Assembly (NCBI GenBank): GCA_025362765.1
Contig: JANYFI010000249.1
Span: 1-7,233, forward strand
Direction: 5' to 3'
DNA from: Ferruginibacter sp.
GTDB lineage: Bacteria; Bacteroidota; Bacteroidia; Chitinophagales; Chitinophagaceae
DNA: 7,233 bases
A model generated the notes under the pieces. It was not told the DNA's origin, made no database searches, and saw only the letters and a program-made list of their open reading frames with translations. Numbering within the stretch: the stretch's first letter is position 1; every line of letters begins with the position of its first letter. This document shows positions 1 to 5,740 of the stretch, one piece after another. Position numbers and translations under genes: made by a program.

Positions 1-2297
1 CATCAGGGTTAACGGTAGCGCATGTAAACGGTGATATCTTTACCATTAAACCCAGCGCCGCTTTTAAAGCCATTGCGCCAAAAGATTCTGCCCGTATTGA
101 ATATGTTTCACCCGGACTTTTGCTGAATCGTTCACTGGCGCCTTCCGTACCTTATATTGTATGGGACAATGATGCCGCGAACGGATATACCATTGCCAGC
201 TTTAATATTGAATCGTTACAAAACTCCACCACAGGGTTGGTTACGCCCGAAAAAATTTACCAGCGCAACAGCGTTATAAAAGATATTGCCGCCGAACAGT
301 TGCCGAAGATATTTCCTACACCCGTTAGTTATAAAGAAACCAGCGGTGCCTTTTTGCTTACGGGGGAGGTTACCATTGAAACAGATGCGGCTTTTCAAAA
401 AGAAGCAACTTATTTATCGACCGAATTGGGAATGATGGTGGGTAAAAAGCCGCTATTAATTTCAGCCAATACAAAGGGCAAAAAAATCATGCTGCAAAAA
501 GAAGCCATGGCTGACGAAGCATACCAATTATCCGTAACGGGCGAAGGAGTTGTAATTAAAGCGGCCTCCGGCGCTGGTATTTTTTATGGCATACAATCAT
601 TGCGGTCTTTAATCGCACCAACAGTGTGGAGTGGTGTGCAAACGGTTATAAATATACCGGCTGTTGAAGTAAATGATGCGCCAAGGTTTGGCTTTCGCAG
701 CCTGCTGCTGGATGTGGGCCGCAATTTTAAATCGAAGCAGGATGTGTTAAGGATGATTGATATGATGGCTATGTACAAAATGAATGTGTTGCATTTTCAT
801 TTTAGCGAAGACGAGGGCTGGCGCATTGAAATTGCCGGCTTGCCAGAACTAACTGATATTGGTGCCAAACGGGGTCATACTACCGACAGTAAAACAATGT
901 TGCCTGCCTCTTACGGCAGTGGACCGGTAGCCGGAAAAAGCGTGGGCAGTGGGTATTATACCATAAGCGATTTTATTGACATACTGAAGTACGCAACGGA
1001 GCGGCATATCGAAGTGATTCCTGAAATTGAATCTCCGGGCCACGGTCGTGCCGCTGTTAAAGCGATGGACGCCCGCTACCAAAAATTTATGCAGCAGGGA
1101 AATAAGGAAGAAGCTGAACGGTATTTACTGCGTGACCTCAACGACCAGTCGGTATATACTTCAGCACAAATGTGGTCAGACAATGTAATGTGCGTTGCCT
1201 TGCCTTCCGTATATACTTTTATGAATAAAGTGATGGATGAACTGATTGGTATGTACAAAGAAGCAGGCGCACCGCTTGCGACCATTCACATGGGTGGAGA
1301 CGAAGTGCCTGCTGGTGTTTGGGAAGGTTCGCCCGTTTGCCAGGCTTTGGTTAAAACGGATCCGGCGGTAAAAGAAATCAATGACCTCTGGTTTTATTAT
1401 TTCAACAAAGTAAATAAGTTGCTGCAGTCAAAAGGATTGTTTATGTCTGGCTGGGAAGAAGTAGGCATGCGCAAAACTATTCGGGATGGAGTAAAGACAA
1501 TGATTGTAAATCCACGGATGGCAAACGATAATATACAATTGAATGTATGGAATAATATGGTTGGCTGGGGGTCGGAAGACTTGCCTTACCGCCTGGCCAA
1601 TGCGGGATACAAAGTGGTACTTTCTCCTGTAAGTAACAACTATCTTGACCTGGCGTATTTTAAATCGCCTGATGAGCGGGGTTACTATTGGGGCGGTTTC
1701 CAGGACATTGATAAGCCGTTTTATTTTATTCCCTACGATTATTATAAAACGAGTAAAGAAGATGCGGCGGGCAATCCCGTGGATCAATCGTATTTTAACG
1801 GAAAAGACAGGTTGACCGATTTTGGCAAATCGAATATCGTTGGTATACAAGGGTTGTTATGGGGCGAAAATATACGCTCTACGGAAGCGAACGATTATAT
1901 GTTATTACCCAAGCTGCTGGGTGTGGCCGAGCGGGCCTGGGCAACTGATCCGGAATGGGCTACTACAAATGATTCAGCAAAATTTAAACAATTGTACAGT
2001 GAGGCCTGGTCGGTGTTTGTGAACGTGGTGGGCAAAAGAGAATTACCGCGGCTGGATTATTTAGCAGGCGGATTTCAATACCGCATACCAACGGTGGGAG
2101 CTGTTGCGGAAAATGGAAAAGTGCTTGCCAACCTGCAACTCCCCGGCTTGACGATCCGGTACACCACTGATGGATCTGAGCCTGGTGTGAAGAGTAAAAT
2201 ATACAATGGCCCCATTTCAGAAAAAGGAACTATCCGGTTAAAAGTATTTGATAGCAGGGGGCGTGGTGGCAGAACGATTTCGATTGAAAATAAGTAA
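1..2297 (+). CDS. Beta-N-acetylhexosaminidase, GH20 family (5' end outside window)
   Basis: Hydrolyses terminal N-acetylglucosamine or N-acetylgalactosamine from chitin oligomers and glycoconjugates, probably in the periplasm or at the cell surface. The frame is open from position 3 with no stop, so the TTG at 120 is internal and the true start lies upstream. Domains in order: the end of a chitobiase-type carbohydrate-binding domain (to about 250), a GH20b alpha/beta domain (about 285-620), the GH20 barrel (about 680-1960), and a C-terminal chitobiase Ig-like domain (about 2080-2297). Catalytic signatures visible: LLLDVGRNF with the substrate-binding Arg at 720, HFHFSEDEGWRIEI from 792, PEIESPGHGR near 1021, HMGGDEVP with the catalytic Asp-Glu pair at 1299-1304, the YLD tyrosine at 1641, and LWGEN with Trp at 1860. 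The 764 codons present suggest that roughly 80-100 residues, including any signal peptide, are missing. No frameshift or lost active-site residue is seen. Exact substrate is not readable. Confidence 0.96.
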   Translation, partial: SGLTVAHVNGDIFTIKPSAAFKAIAPKDSARIEYVSPGLLLNRSLAPSVPYIVWDNDAANGYTIASFNIESLQNSTTGLVTPEKIYQRNSVIKDIAAEQLPKIFPTPVSYKETSGAFLLTGEVTIETDAAFQKEATYLSTELGMMVGKKPLLISANTKGKKIMLQKEAMADEAYQLSVTGEGVVIKAASGAGIFYGIQSLRSLIAPTVWSGVQTVINIPAVEVNDAPRFGFRSLLLDVGRNFKSKQDVLRMIDMMAMYKMNVLHFHFSEDEGWRIEIAGLPELTDIGAKRGHTTDSKTMLPASYGSGPVAGKSVGSGYYTISDFIDILKYATERHIEVIPEIESPGHGRAAVKAMDARYQKFMQQGNKEEAERYLLRDLNDQSVYTSAQMWSDNVMCVALPSVYTFMNKVMDELIGMYKEAGAPLATIHMGGDEVPAGVWEGSPVCQALVKTDPAVKEINDLWFYYFNKVNKLLQSKGLFMSGWEEVGMRKTIRDGVKTMIVNPRMANDNIQLNVWNNMVGWGSEDLPYRLANAGYKVVLSPVSNNYLDLAYFKSPDERGYYWGGFQDIDKPFYFIPYDYYKTSKEDAAGNPVDQSYFNGKDRLTDFGKSNIVGIQGLLWGENIRSTEANDYMLLPKLLGVAERAWATDPEWATTNDSAKFKQLYSEAWSVFVNVVGKRELPRLDYLAGGFQYRIPTVGAVAENGKVLANLQLPGLTIRYTTDGSEPGVKSKIYNGPISEKGTIRLKVFDSRGRGGRTISIENK

Positions 2298-2336
2298 GCG
2301 GATTAACGAAAAATGCGGAATAAGGTAGTGGTAGTG

Positions 2337-2375
2337 AAACCTTCCGAAGGTTTACAAGGCCGGTTTTATTTTTTT
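2337..2375 (+). terminator. Palindrome plus T-rich tract, candidate terminator of the GH20 gene
   Basis: AAACCTT and AAGGTTT (2337-2353) form a perfect 7-bp stem around CCG. A T-rich tract runs from 2364 to 2375 and T-richness continues to about 2398. The site is 40 bases past the hexosaminidase stop. The 10-base gap between stem and T tract is longer than in a classical intrinsic terminator, so this is a moderate call. The palindrome also touches the stop codon (2352-2354) of the minus-strand remnant and could serve both convergent units. Confidence 0.35.
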
Positions 2376-2718
2376 ACTCTTTTTTATTTTCTCTTTCACA
2401 AATAAACGGGCGGTATATTTATCGTACAACTCAAATAAAAATTCAATTCTTTAGGCTTCGCTGGTAAAGGGTTGCGGGCGGTAGCAGGCGTCCACAGCTT
2501 TATCAAGCGCCTGGTGGTTTGAAGAAAGGTTATGCAAAGGAGCAGACTTCCCCCATGTTACAGGCTGGGTTTTATAAAAAGCCAAACAATAGCTTCTCAT
2601 CTGCACAAAATTCTTAGTTGTAATCTGGTGTATTATCTTTTATATAAGCGGATTGAAGTAGTACAGTCTCGATAGCTTCTTCAAAAGCAAGTTCGGTGTA
2701 AATTTGTGTTCTTACCAT
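2352..2718 (-). pseudogene. Restriction-modification remnant: HsdR-like N-terminus joined to a DNA methyltransferase-like C-terminus
   Basis: Reading minus from ATG at 2718, the first 34 codons (MVRTQIYTELAFEEAIE...) look like the start of a type I restriction R subunit. An in-frame TAA at 2614-2616 sits where Lys (AAA) would fit, and the text resumes as EFCADEKLLFGF. One extra base in the run at 2576-2580 shifts the frame, after which KTQPVTWGK follows, again as in HsdR N-termini. It then passes directly into HQALDKAVDACYRPQPF and, after another Lys-to-TAA change at 2451-2453, RIEFLFELYDKYTA and a Lys-rich tail ending at 2352. That last part resembles the C-terminus of MmeI-like or related restriction-associated methyltransferases, not HsdR. 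The helicase, nuclease and methylase cores are absent. I infer a large deletion fused two genes of one R-M locus, followed by point decay. Family names rest on recalled patterns, firmer for the HsdR part than for the methylase part. Confidence 0.6.
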
Positions 2719-2800
2719 TTTTTAAGTTTTTTATAACAGGCTGTTTACTGTAGCGCCTTATTCGGGTTTTCATTTGATTGTATCACAAATCCAGCTACCT

Positions 2801-2926
2801 TCATGTGGCTTGTCGTGCATGAAGTTCGGCTTCAAGCCGTTGAAGGGTATCCTTCTTAGTGCATTTACGGGCATTTTTTATGTCAAAAAGTTTGCTTTTG
2901 TGAGTTTTCTTTTCCGGCCGTGATAG
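2801..2926 (-). other. Short open frame of 41 codons, unrecognised; possible gene remnant
   Basis: A minus-strand stretch without an ATG start reads LSRPEKKTHKSKLFDIKN and on to TKKDTLQRLEAELHARQAT before TGA at 2801-2803. It overlaps the end of the DUF3800 remnant in another frame. Its charged, protein-like composition suggests real former coding sequence, either an extension of the DUF3800 gene after a further frameshift or a fragment of a neighbour. I cannot assign a family. The rest of 2719-2877 holds no convincing gene. Confidence 0.25.
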
Positions 2927-3706
2927 TTACCAGCTTTCCCGTCTGGCAGCCTAAAATTATCAAAGTCATAAAGGTGTATCACCAGCGACACCCGTTCACT
3001 AATAAAATCGTAGTATCTTGTTTTCCCCTCTTTCAAACACTCTTTGTATGGCCCGGTAAAAATAATCTGCAAGGTTTAGCAGGGACTCGTTTGTTGGCTG
3101 TTGTACATTAAAAACCACTTTACAATGGTTTGATTTTTCCGGATTTTTAGTTAAAGATCGTTCTGCGGATTTTTCCAATCCCTTTTCAAGATTGTTATGG
3201 GTGGTACAGCTCGATCTTGAAGCAATGTTCAATACAAGGTGGTTGTATTTATTTAGTTTTTTTTAGAATGTGCGATAATAAGTCAGCGTAAAATTCTGCC
3301 TCTTTTCCGTTGTGCTTGTTCTCATAAATGGTATATATTTTTCGGACCACAATGGCTTCAAAACTGCAATTTATTGAATTGATGAGTTCAAAAACCATTT
3401 TGCGTACTTCCGGCAAATCGTCTTTTGCATGAAGATAATAACCGGTTTTTTCTTTCTTTTTAATAATGCTTGGCACCGCTGCGAAATAAGGATCCCTTGT
3501 AATGGCTTGCTGTAGCTGCATAATTTTCTGACGAACAGATACCAGCTCTTCATTTATTTTTAGCATACCCAGTATAAAACATTTAGATACGCCTCATTGC
3601 CAACAATTGGTATTTTACCGTTGCCATAAAAAGTAGTATCTCCCGCTTCGTGTAAAAAGCGGCGATATTCATGTAAAGCCGGTTGATGGTTCAGCCACTC
3701 ACTCAT
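2878..3706 (-). pseudogene. DUF3800 protein gene, broken by three frameshifts
   Basis: Read minus from ATG at 3706, the pieces join into one protein of about 275 residues, typical for DUF3800. Piece 1 carries EYRRFLHEAGDTTFYGNGK. The frame is lost at the A4 run 3576-3579; with one more base it reads NVFILGMLKINEEL. Piece 2 holds TGYYLHAKDDLPEVRK, INCSFEAIVVRKIY and FYADLLSHILKK. The frame is lost again at the T8 run 3257-3264. Piece 3 holds NKYNHLVLNIASR, THNNLEKGLEK and NESLLNLADYFYRAIQRVF. An extra base in the T4 run 3021-3024 breaks it; removing it gives ETRYYDFISERVSL. Piece 4 ends KLTKANFLT at 2878. DUF3800 is an uncharacterised family with predicted RNase H-like acidic residues, often in mobile or defence regions. 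The usual first Asp of the D-E-(S/A)-G-D motif is His here (3650-3652). A true pseudogene is likely, although three homopolymer errors could also reflect sequencing noise. Confidence 0.85.
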
Positions 3707-3713
3707 TTCATTA

Positions 3714-3797
3714 TCAATTATTTTTAGCAAGATTATCCGGCACATAAAGTTTTCCGGTAACGGCTTCAAATATCAATGCCTGATTCAGTGATGACGC
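3714..3797 (-). other. Short open stretch just upstream of the DUF3800 remnant, unrecognised
   Basis: Between a TAA at 3798-3800 and a TGA at 3714-3716, the minus strand reads ASSLNQALIFEAVTGKLY followed by VPDNLAKNN. It looks like the end of a protein and stops a few bases before the DUF3800 ATG at 3706, in a different frame. It may be the tail of a lost upstream gene or an N-terminal extension of the DUF3800 protein separated by another frameshift. No start codon is visible and no family is recognised. Confidence 0.2.
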
Positions 3798-3825
3798 TTA
3801 TGCGACAATTAACTGAAAACACCCG

Positions 3826-3841
3826 GCCGTCTGCAGACGGC
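3826..3841 (-). terminator. GC-rich 16-bp perfect palindrome, possible terminator of the CotH-family gene
   Basis: GCCGTC-TGCA-GACGGC is perfectly self-complementary and lies 32 bases past the cotH-like stop. On the minus strand it is followed by CGGGTGTTTT, so only a short T run comes after it. It could act as a weak intrinsic terminator, or be a dispersed palindromic element or a protein-binding site. The position at a gene end favours termination. Confidence 0.35.
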
Positions 3842-3872
3842 ACGCTTACAATTATAATCCAGTTGTGAATTT

Positions 3873-5369
3873 TTATAACCCCGCCGTATAACTATCCATA
3901 AAAGTAGCCCTGTTTTGAAGCCAGGTGTGGAGTAAAGCAGCATCCGATTTAAAATTACCACTTCCTCTGTGCCAGAGCTGGTAGTCCGTATTTTGAGAGC
4001 TTTCTATCAGGTTAGCATACTCGTCCACATGTTGCAGCAGGGCTGGCAGCATCGTTGTTTTAAATGCCGCCCATTTTTGTTTGTACAATGTTTTAATGGC
4101 AGGATCTGTTAAAAACCTTGAAAAGAAAACAGTACCCGGTTCTGGTCTGTTTGCCCAAAACAACGGCATACTAAAAACGGTGAAATATGTGTAATTGCCT
4201 TCGTAACCAAATGCCCAGTCAAAATCCCATATTGGCCCCATAGCGAATTTGCCATTTTGCAACTTGTGTATAAAAGTGCTTTTGGGATGATTGATTTCTT
4301 CATTATCGGTGAGCATATGAACGATAAAATAATTAACCAGCGACGCGGTATCAATAAAATCTCCATAATTATTATTCGGAAAAGCGGGTGAAGCCACTAG
4401 GTCTTCCAGTTGATGAAATGTAGTTTTAATGGGTTCAAGTTCTGCGGCAGTGGTAAGGTTAGGGTATTTTACCATTACCGGCAAGTTGTAATGATTGGAG
4501 GTGAATTCCCAGGTCTCGTCAAAATTCTGGTCTAATTCCAGTAACATTCCCCCACCTTCAACGGGTACCCGGTTGGATGCGGCTTCTACCTGTTCTGTAA
4601 ACATATAGCTGCCTGCGTAGTGATCGTTAATGGTTACATCGACCGGAACAATATGGTTGGTATAAGGCATTCCCAATAGTTGACCGGTTTTCATTGCAAC
4701 GTCATTCAACATCAGGGTGCCATCCAGGTAATTGGCCAGCAGCACCCAGTTCTTACTTTCTGCCAGGCCAAACAGCGGTGCTTTTTTATCCAGTTTTAAG
4801 CGATATGGTTTTTTCGGCATGTCCCAGGTTGTGTTGCCTCTTCCTTTGATGCTGGTTGTACCGGTATAGTCATTGTAGCCGCCATTGCCTTCAATTTTTA
4901 CAGTGGCCTGCAGGTAATCCGTTTTGGAAATAATCGGCGCATTGTTTACGGTTGTTATGTAAATATGCGGAATGTTATAGTTCCAATTAATGTTGACGGT
5001 GTAGGCCTGTTTTGTTCCGTCGGCGGCAACCAGGGTATAAATAACAGGGCCGGAAAAATCAACAGCAGATTGAGTGCTTAGCTGTTGAACGTTGTTTACA
5101 AATACTTCTTTTGCATCAGTAACAAAACTTGCAATCAGTGTTTTAGGCGCAGATGGCAGGATGGTGCCATGAATGTCCGTGGCCGTAATGGTAAGTTTAT
5201 AACCGGCAGTTAAAGACGGATTGTATGTTGTTTCAAAACTAAAAGCACTGATACTTGAAATAATTTTTTCATTACTGGCCGGTTCGTTTTTATGGCAACT
5301 GATCAGCGAAACGGCGAGCAAAAGAAAGTAGGCTAATTTATGGGCTTGCACAGGTAGTGATGTTGTCAT
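3873..5369 (-). CDS. CotH kinase-family lipoprotein with DUF5018-like N-terminal domain
   Basis: The family is related to spore-coat protein kinase CotH, which phosphorylates secreted proteins. Bacteroidota members are extracellular or periplasmic and mostly uncharacterised. The chosen start is ATG 5369 (498 codons). The frame also opens at TTG 5390, but the promoter -7 box overlaps that extension. Residues 1-25 form a lipoprotein signal peptide: a hydrophobic stretch, then SLISC with Cys25 as the lipidation site. About residues 35-130 form a beta-rich domain ending in VIYTLVAADGTKQAYTV, as in DUF5018/Ig-like domains. The CotH domain follows: IKGRGNTTWDMPKKPYRLKL (Trp182), a WVLLANYLDGTLMLND segment, MLTDNEEINH (Asp355) and GPIWDFDWAFGY (Asp382 and Asp384, likely metal-binding by family analogy). 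Length is normal and no break is seen. It has its own promoter and no co-oriented intact neighbour. The substrate cannot be told from sequence. Confidence 0.93.
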   Translation of the reverse strand: MTTSLPVQAHKLAYFLLLAVSLISCHKNEPASNEKIISSISAFSFETTYNPSLTAGYKLTITATDIHGTILPSAPKTLIASFVTDAKEVFVNNVQQLSTQSAVDFSGPVIYTLVAADGTKQAYTVNINWNYNIPHIYITTVNNAPIISKTDYLQATVKIEGNGGYNDYTGTTSIKGRGNTTWDMPKKPYRLKLDKKAPLFGLAESKNWVLLANYLDGTLMLNDVAMKTGQLLGMPYTNHIVPVDVTINDHYAGSYMFTEQVEAASNRVPVEGGGMLLELDQNFDETWEFTSNHYNLPVMVKYPNLTTAAELEPIKTTFHQLEDLVASPAFPNNNYGDFIDTASLVNYFIVHMLTDNEEINHPKSTFIHKLQNGKFAMGPIWDFDWAFGYEGNYTYFTVFSMPLFWANRPEPGTVFFSRFLTDPAIKTLYKQKWAAFKTTMLPALLQHVDEYANLIESSQNTDYQLWHRGSGNFKSDAALLHTWLQNRATFMDSYTAGL

Positions 5370-5373
5370 GTTG

Positions 5374-5404
5374 CAAATATATTTATACAAGCCCGCTACG
5401 CAAA
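5374..5404 (-). promoter_or_regulatory. Bacteroidota-type promoter of the CotH-family gene
   Basis: On the minus strand, TTTG (complement of 5401-5404) is followed by 19 bases and then TATATTTG (complement of 5374-5381). This matches the -33 TTTG and -7 TAnnTTTG elements with preferred spacing for the Bacteroidota primary sigma factor. Only four bases (CAAC) separate the -7 box from ATG 5369, so the transcript should be leaderless or nearly so. That placement argues against translation starting at TTG 5390. Confidence 0.7.
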
Positions 5405-5459
5405 ATCTATCAAATACTATAAATGAAATAAGGTCCTCAGCGTTCGCAAAATCCTGTGC

Positions 5460-5633
5460 ATGATAGTTTCAGCTTTGGGAATGCTACTGTTAGCTTTGTT
5501 GGCGCTTAAGTATAAATTGGATGCTTTTATGCGTATGACGCTACCCCCTCATTTTAAGTTTCCTAAACAATCAGCTTGCAGCCTCTTCATTTTTAGAAGA
5601 GTTGTAACAAAAAAATCAGGATTGAATTCCTAA
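5460..5633 (+). CDS. Possible small hydrophobic protein, 57 residues
   Basis: ATG at 5460 opens a 57-codon frame. The product starts MIVSALGMLLLALLALKYK, which would form one membrane helix, followed by a basic region with FMRMTLPPHFKFPKQ and a basic end. The TAA stop (5631-5633) is the first three bases of the hairpin at 5631-5648, the spacing expected if a terminator follows the gene. Against it: no recognised family, no ribosome-binding signal (normal in this phylum), no good promoter upstream, and chance ORFs of this length are common. It may also be a gene remnant. Confidence 0.25.
   Translation: MIVSALGMLLLALLALKYKLDAFMRMTLPPHFKFPKQSACSLFIFRRVVTKKSGLNS
5467..5498 (+). promoter_or_regulatory. 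Possible Bacteroidota promoter toward the PKD gene
   Basis: TAGCTTTG at 5491-5498 is an exact TAnnTTTG match. TTTC at 5467-5470, three of four bases of TTTG, lies 20 bases upstream. Transcription would start near 5504 and give an untranslated leader of about 400 bases containing all three inverted repeats before the PKD ATG. The match could be chance, and the site lies inside the doubtful small ORF. I see no better match closer to 5906. Confidence 0.25.
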
Positions 5634-5671
5634 GCCTTATGAGGCTTACGAAGTTTTTTAAACTTCGTAAG
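5631..5671. repeat. Two overlapping perfect hairpins sharing four bases
   Basis: Hairpin A is TAAGCCT-TATG-AGGCTTA (5631-5648, 7-bp stem). Hairpin B is CTTACGAAGTTT-TTT-AAACTTCGTAAG (5645-5671, 12-bp stem). Bases 5645-5648 (CTTA) belong to both stems, so in RNA the two cannot form fully at once. No clean T run follows B on the plus strand, so it is not a classical terminator there. It could be an attenuator-like switch, an mRNA end structure for the small ORF, or a dispersed palindromic element. Confidence 0.6.
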
Positions 5672-5710
5672 GATGCGATAGCACGTTTTGTTCAATTAAT
5701 ATTTATCTTT

Positions 5711-5740
5711 ATTTAAACGTACATTATTGTACGTTTAAAT
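5711..5740. repeat. Perfect 13-bp inverted repeat, possible operator or bidirectional terminator
   Basis: ATTTAAACGTACA and TGTACGTTTAAAT face each other around TTAT. The pair is perfect over 26 bases. T-rich sequence (TTTCTTTCC) follows on the plus strand, and A/T-rich sequence with an A-run counterpart lies on the other side. The two nearest intact genes diverge from this region, so a terminator would need an unseen transcript. A dimeric-regulator operator or an RNA hairpin in a PKD leader are the alternatives. Confidence 0.6.

Noticed and set aside
120..122. TTG as start codon of the hexosaminidase gene
   Set aside because: The frame is open upstream to the window edge and the upstream residues (VNGDIFTIKPSAAFKAI) fit the N-terminal carbohydrate-binding domain, so the TTG is an internal Leu.
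1428..1850. 140-codon minus-strand ORF inside the hexosaminidase gene
   Set aside because: It lies antisense to the conserved GH20 barrel, has low-complexity Arg/Ile/Tyr-rich content and no recognisable domain; it is a shadow of the coding strand.
1822..2022. 66-codon plus-strand ORF in another frame of the hexosaminidase gene
   Set aside because: It overlaps conserved GH20 residues in the correct frame and has no protein-like features.
2920..3111. 63-codon plus-strand ORF across the DUF3800 remnant
   Set aside because: It is antisense to the DUF3800 reading and has no recognisable motif.
3371..3553. 60-codon minus-strand ORF in another frame of the DUF3800 remnant
   Set aside because: The overlapping frame carries the family motifs; this one is an out-of-frame shadow.
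5388..5390. TTG start giving a 505-residue CotH-family protein
   Set aside because: The extra seven codons overlap the promoter -7 box, while ATG 5369 gives a normal lipoprotein signal peptide.
5687..5711. Possible promoter TTTG ... TATCTTTA before the 5711-5740 inverted repeat
   Set aside because: The spacer is only 13 bases and the -7 box lacks the final G, which falls outside normal Bacteroidota promoter geometry.
5631..5740. CRISPR array or tandem repeat in the hairpin cluster
   Set aside because: The repeats differ from one another in sequence and length and have no regular spacers.
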